From assembly GCA_007922305.1 (NCBI GenBank), contig ML677358.1:17719327-17783326 (forward strand): a DNA stretch of 64,000 bases. The letters are read 5' to 3'. The position numbers and the translations under genes were made by a program. This DNA is from Dermatemys mawii. Lineage: Eukaryota; Chordata; Testudines; Dermatemydidae. This document shows, piece after piece, positions 53,953 through 64,000 of the stretch. Numbering within the stretch: the stretch's first letter is position 1; each line of letters begins with the position of its first letter. The notes under the pieces were generated by a model. It did no database searches, was not told the origin of the DNA, and saw nothing but the letters and a program-made list of their open reading frames with translations.

Positions 53953-54470
53953 CAGTGGCTCTCAGCCTTTCCAGGCTATTGTATCTTTTTCAGGAGTCGG
54001 ATTTCTCTTGTGTACCCCCAAGTTTCACCTCATTTAAAAACAACTGGCTTACAGAATCAGATCTAAAAATACATAGGTCCCAGCCACACTAGTACTGAAC
54101 AATTGCTGATGTTCTCATCTGTACCATCCAATTATAAAATAAAATCATTGAACTATCAATATTGTATGTACAGTTTAGTGGACAGAGCAGTATAGAGTGA
54201 CCAGATGTCCTGATTTTATAGGGACAGTCCTGACTTTGGGGTCTTTTTCTTAGACTCCTATTACCCCCACTCCATCCTGGTTTTTCACATGTGCTGTCTG
54301 GTCACTCTAGAGCAGTAGAAACAAGTTATCTGCATCTCATTTTAGTTCATATTGATAAACTAGGTCTAGTTTACACAGCCTGTTGTAAAGCTAGGCCCAG
54401 ATCTTCAGGCATGGATGTACTCCCTAGAAGCCTTCTGCTCTGTGTACCCCAGGGGTATGTGTACCTCTGG
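53953..54470 (+). mobile_element. Older hAT element, host of a nested MITE
   Basis: Starts with the hAT end CAGTGGCTCTCAGCC and runs through GTACCCCCAAGTTTCACCTC and AGCCTGTTGTAAAGCTAGGC to GTACCCCAGGGGTATGTGTA then CCTCTGG. The expected right end (TTGAGAACCACTG) is missing. It is split by a 117-bp MITE at 54193-54309. Confidence 0.75.
54193..54309. mobile_element. hAT-type MITE copy A (nested)
   Basis: 117 bp with ends TAGAGTGACCAGA and TCTGGTCACTCTA. An exact 8-bp target duplication GAGCAGTA flanks it (54185-54192, 54310-54317). The body has GATTTTATAGGGACAGTCCT. It lies inside the hAT at 53953-54470 and is therefore younger. Confidence 0.92.
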
Positions 54471-54478
54471 CACACAAC

Positions 54479-54750
54479 TAAGGTGACCAGAGAGCAAGAA
54501 TCAGAGGGGTAGCTGTGTTAGTCTGGATCTGCAGAAGGGACAGAGAGTCCTGTGGCACCTTAGTGACTAACTAAAGTCTAGAAGCAGAAGCTTTCCTGGG
54601 CTAATCCCCACTTTGTCGGATGCACGCAGGGGAAGATAGCAAGTGTGAAAAATCAGGACAGGGGGTGGGGGGTAATAAGGGCGTATAGGAGAAAAAGGCC
54701 CAAATATGGCGACTGTCCCTATAAAACGGGGACAGCTGGTGACCCTCCTG
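54479..54750. mobile_element. hAT-type MITE copy B, interrupted
   Basis: Same family as copies A and C, opposite to A. Its left end TAAGGTGACCAGAGAGCAAG is cut by a 139-bp insertion (54499-54637). It resumes AGCAAGTGTGAAAAATCAGG and runs to ATAAAACGGGGACAGCTGGT then GACCCT. The right end is decayed and has no clear duplication. It ends about 200 bp before the LSM11 ATG. Confidence 0.85.
54499..54637 (+). mobile_element. Interspersed repeat inserted into MITE copy B
   Basis: Carries AGGGGTAGCTGTGTTAGTCT then GGATCTGCAG, AGAGTCCTGTGGCACCTTAG and AGAAGCTTTCCTGGGCTAAT to CTTTGTCGGATGCACG, a very common turtle repeat. The flanks AGAGCAAG (54491-54498) and ATAGCAAG (54636-54643) match at 7 of 8 positions and look like its target duplication. 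Class not assigned. Confidence 0.75.
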
Positions 54751-54951
54751 AGACCCCCCAGGGCAGGGGGACCCCTGAAGGACCTGGGAGCTGTTTCCAG
54801 CCACGGTTGTCCGTGTCCCTGCAGCATCGCGTTGGGCCACGCTCCGTCTCCCGTCCCGTCCCGGCGCGGGCGGGCGGGCGGCCCCCAGCGGCGGCCGCGG
54901 CGAGCTACAAGGGGCCGCCGGCGCCGAGCCCGGCCTGGCGGCGAGCGGGGC

Positions 54952-62488
<7,537 letters not shown>

Positions 62489-64000
62489 CTTGGCTGAGTC
62501 TTAGTCAGTATATTTAATGCAGCATGAATTGCAGCTACAGCTCTGTGCTACTTAGCATTGTTGTGAAGTACCGTAGCATCATGACTGTTTCCCTTCCTTC
62601 AGCCATAACAGGATAGGGGAAATAGATGCAAGTTTGTTGGAGGTTGCTGCATCTTGAGCCAGCTGCTAGACCTCTTCCATTCAAGGGGTTGAAGGCAAGT
62701 TCAGCAAGTGTTTGCTCTGCAAGATGAGGAAATGAGGAAAATCCTCAAGGCAGGTCAGGAGGCTTCTTAACAGGCTAAATTAAGAGTGTTGAGGGGTGAA
62801 ATCAGTGTCCTTGGTTATGGGACAAAATAGTCACCCCACATTTAAAGAGCAAGTGACTCACCATACAGTTTAAAATGAGTGACCAATGCTAAATATGCAG
62901 TCTCATAATTGCAAGAGAAATCCATTTCTAATGAAACCAACAACTTATGTAATATTAATAATTTAAAGTCTGGCAAAGAATAATTCTTGTATCTTACAGT
63001 GTAAGGGAAGTAACAGCCTATGCAAAAGAGGGACAACAGCAATGGCGTTAACCATTAGTTTCCTCCTGGGGCAGGCACAGCTCTGTAAATGCATCCGAAT
63101 CTTGAGATGCAGGACCCTCTGTTGTCCAAGCCAGTCTCTTGAACAAAGACTGAATGTTGGGGTGGTCTGACATGTCTAAATAAGCACTTGAAGATCTCTC
63201 TCCCTCACCCTTTGCGGGGGAAAAAAAGCCCCTCTCTCTGTCAGGATTTGAACTTGTCTCTATTGGCCTAGCTTGTGCTCTTACCCACTTGCCTTGCTTT
63301 CTTCCTGCACCGCTGGACAGCAGTTAAAGTAGTCAATCCAATAACGTGGAGTTTCTGTATGAAATACAAGAAATCATACTTCAGTCTTTTGTATTTCTTA
63401 TCATCCATTTGCCACATAGTCTCACATTTCACGGTTATACTATGCACTTTTCTTGTCAGATTTGAAAAATAATAGCTTGTGCTTAATGCCGTTGTACAAC
63501 ATCGAAGCGCCTTTGAAGTTCCCTCTATTGAAATGTGAGAGGCTGCCTCTCCAGCAGTTCTGACTGGAACACAAATCTTAGTGATTCTTTCTGGATAGTG
63601 TATGTGTATGAATGCTGCTCCCTCTAATTCCACTTGAATTGAATTTCAAAGGTGTACTTAATGTTTTAATGAAACATAAAAATTCATGCTAAGCCCCAGC
63701 AAATCAGTGGTTTAATTTCAGTAGTGTTCCCCTTCTCCTATCTAAATCACTGAAGAATAGGCACAAACCACTGCAATGTAAAAACTGTTCACCAGCAGCT
63801 ACTGGTAAATTCCTAGAGCCTAAAGCTGGAAGGGACCTTAGGTCATCTAGTCTGATCTCTTGGTATATGACACACCAATTGGGAGAGTGGTAAATAATGA
63901 AGAGGACCAGTCACTGATTGAGTGATTTGGATTGCTTGGTAAACTGGGTGCAAGCAAACAAGCATTTGAAGATGACTAAGCGTAAATGTATACATCTAGG
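62489..64000 (+). other. LSM11: LSM11 3'UTR and downstream sequence
   Basis: No canonical AATAAA was found close after the stop, so the 3'UTR may be long and may run off the window. A CR1 3'-end fragment lies near 63810. The next gene expected from vertebrate synteny (CLINT1) is not seen. Confidence 0.5.
63810..63875 (-). mobile_element. CR1 3'-end fragment
   Basis: CTAGAGCCTAAAGCTGGAAG then GGACCTTAGGTCATCTAGTC is the reversed CR1 3' phrase. How far it continues to the right is unclear. Confidence 0.6.

Overview
This is a vertebrate nuclear window, almost certainly from a turtle of the suborder Cryptodira. It has split genes with GT-AG introns, CpG-island promoters and a dense load of CR1 LINE fragments. 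At about 31960 there is a tRNA-derived SINE whose tail resembles a CR1 3' end, the type known from cryptodiran turtles (Cry I). Many hAT, Harbinger-like and palindromic MITEs are present, several with intact target-site duplications.

Four protein-coding genes are supported, in the order known from human 5q33 (ADAM19, SOX30, THG1L, LSM11). (1) ADAM19, minus strand: coding exons 1-5 at 20873 down to 1662; the rest lies beyond the left edge. (2) SOX30, minus strand: all five coding exons between 44661 and 33724, about 738 codons, complete. (3) THG1L, plus strand: six coding exons from 45166 (or 45256) to 51031, about 298 codons, complete. (4) LSM11, plus strand: exons 1-4 from 54952 to 62488, with most of exon 1 hidden in a 400-N assembly gap (55042-55441). 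Exon joins were worked out by hand from splice sites, reading phase and remembered family sequences, and all phases agree.

Layout: 1-20900 is ADAM19 with a 14 kb intron 3 full of CR1 copies and a solo LTR. 20900-33650 is a gene-free interval with CR1, MITE, LTR and SINE copies. 33650-45450 is SOX30, ending in a CpG island shared head-to-head with THG1L. 45166-51750 is THG1L, with a large inverted-repeat hAT element in intron 4. 51750-54830 is an intergenic stretch that becomes a nested transposon cluster beside the LSM11 promoter. 54830-64000 is LSM11, with a G-rich minisatellite and two large MITE/hAT copies in its introns.

The four genes have unrelated jobs: a cell-surface metalloprotease, a male germ-line HMG-box factor, a tRNA-His guanylyltransferase and a U7 snRNP subunit. 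The only functional link visible in the DNA is the shared SOX30/THG1L promoter. I found no undescribed multi-gene system. The most unusual items are a decayed partial copy of SOX30 exon 1 inside SOX30 intron 1, an RFX X-box-like site in the shared promoter, the nested hAT MITEs next to LSM11, and the loss of LSM11 exon 1 to an assembly gap beside G-rich repeats.
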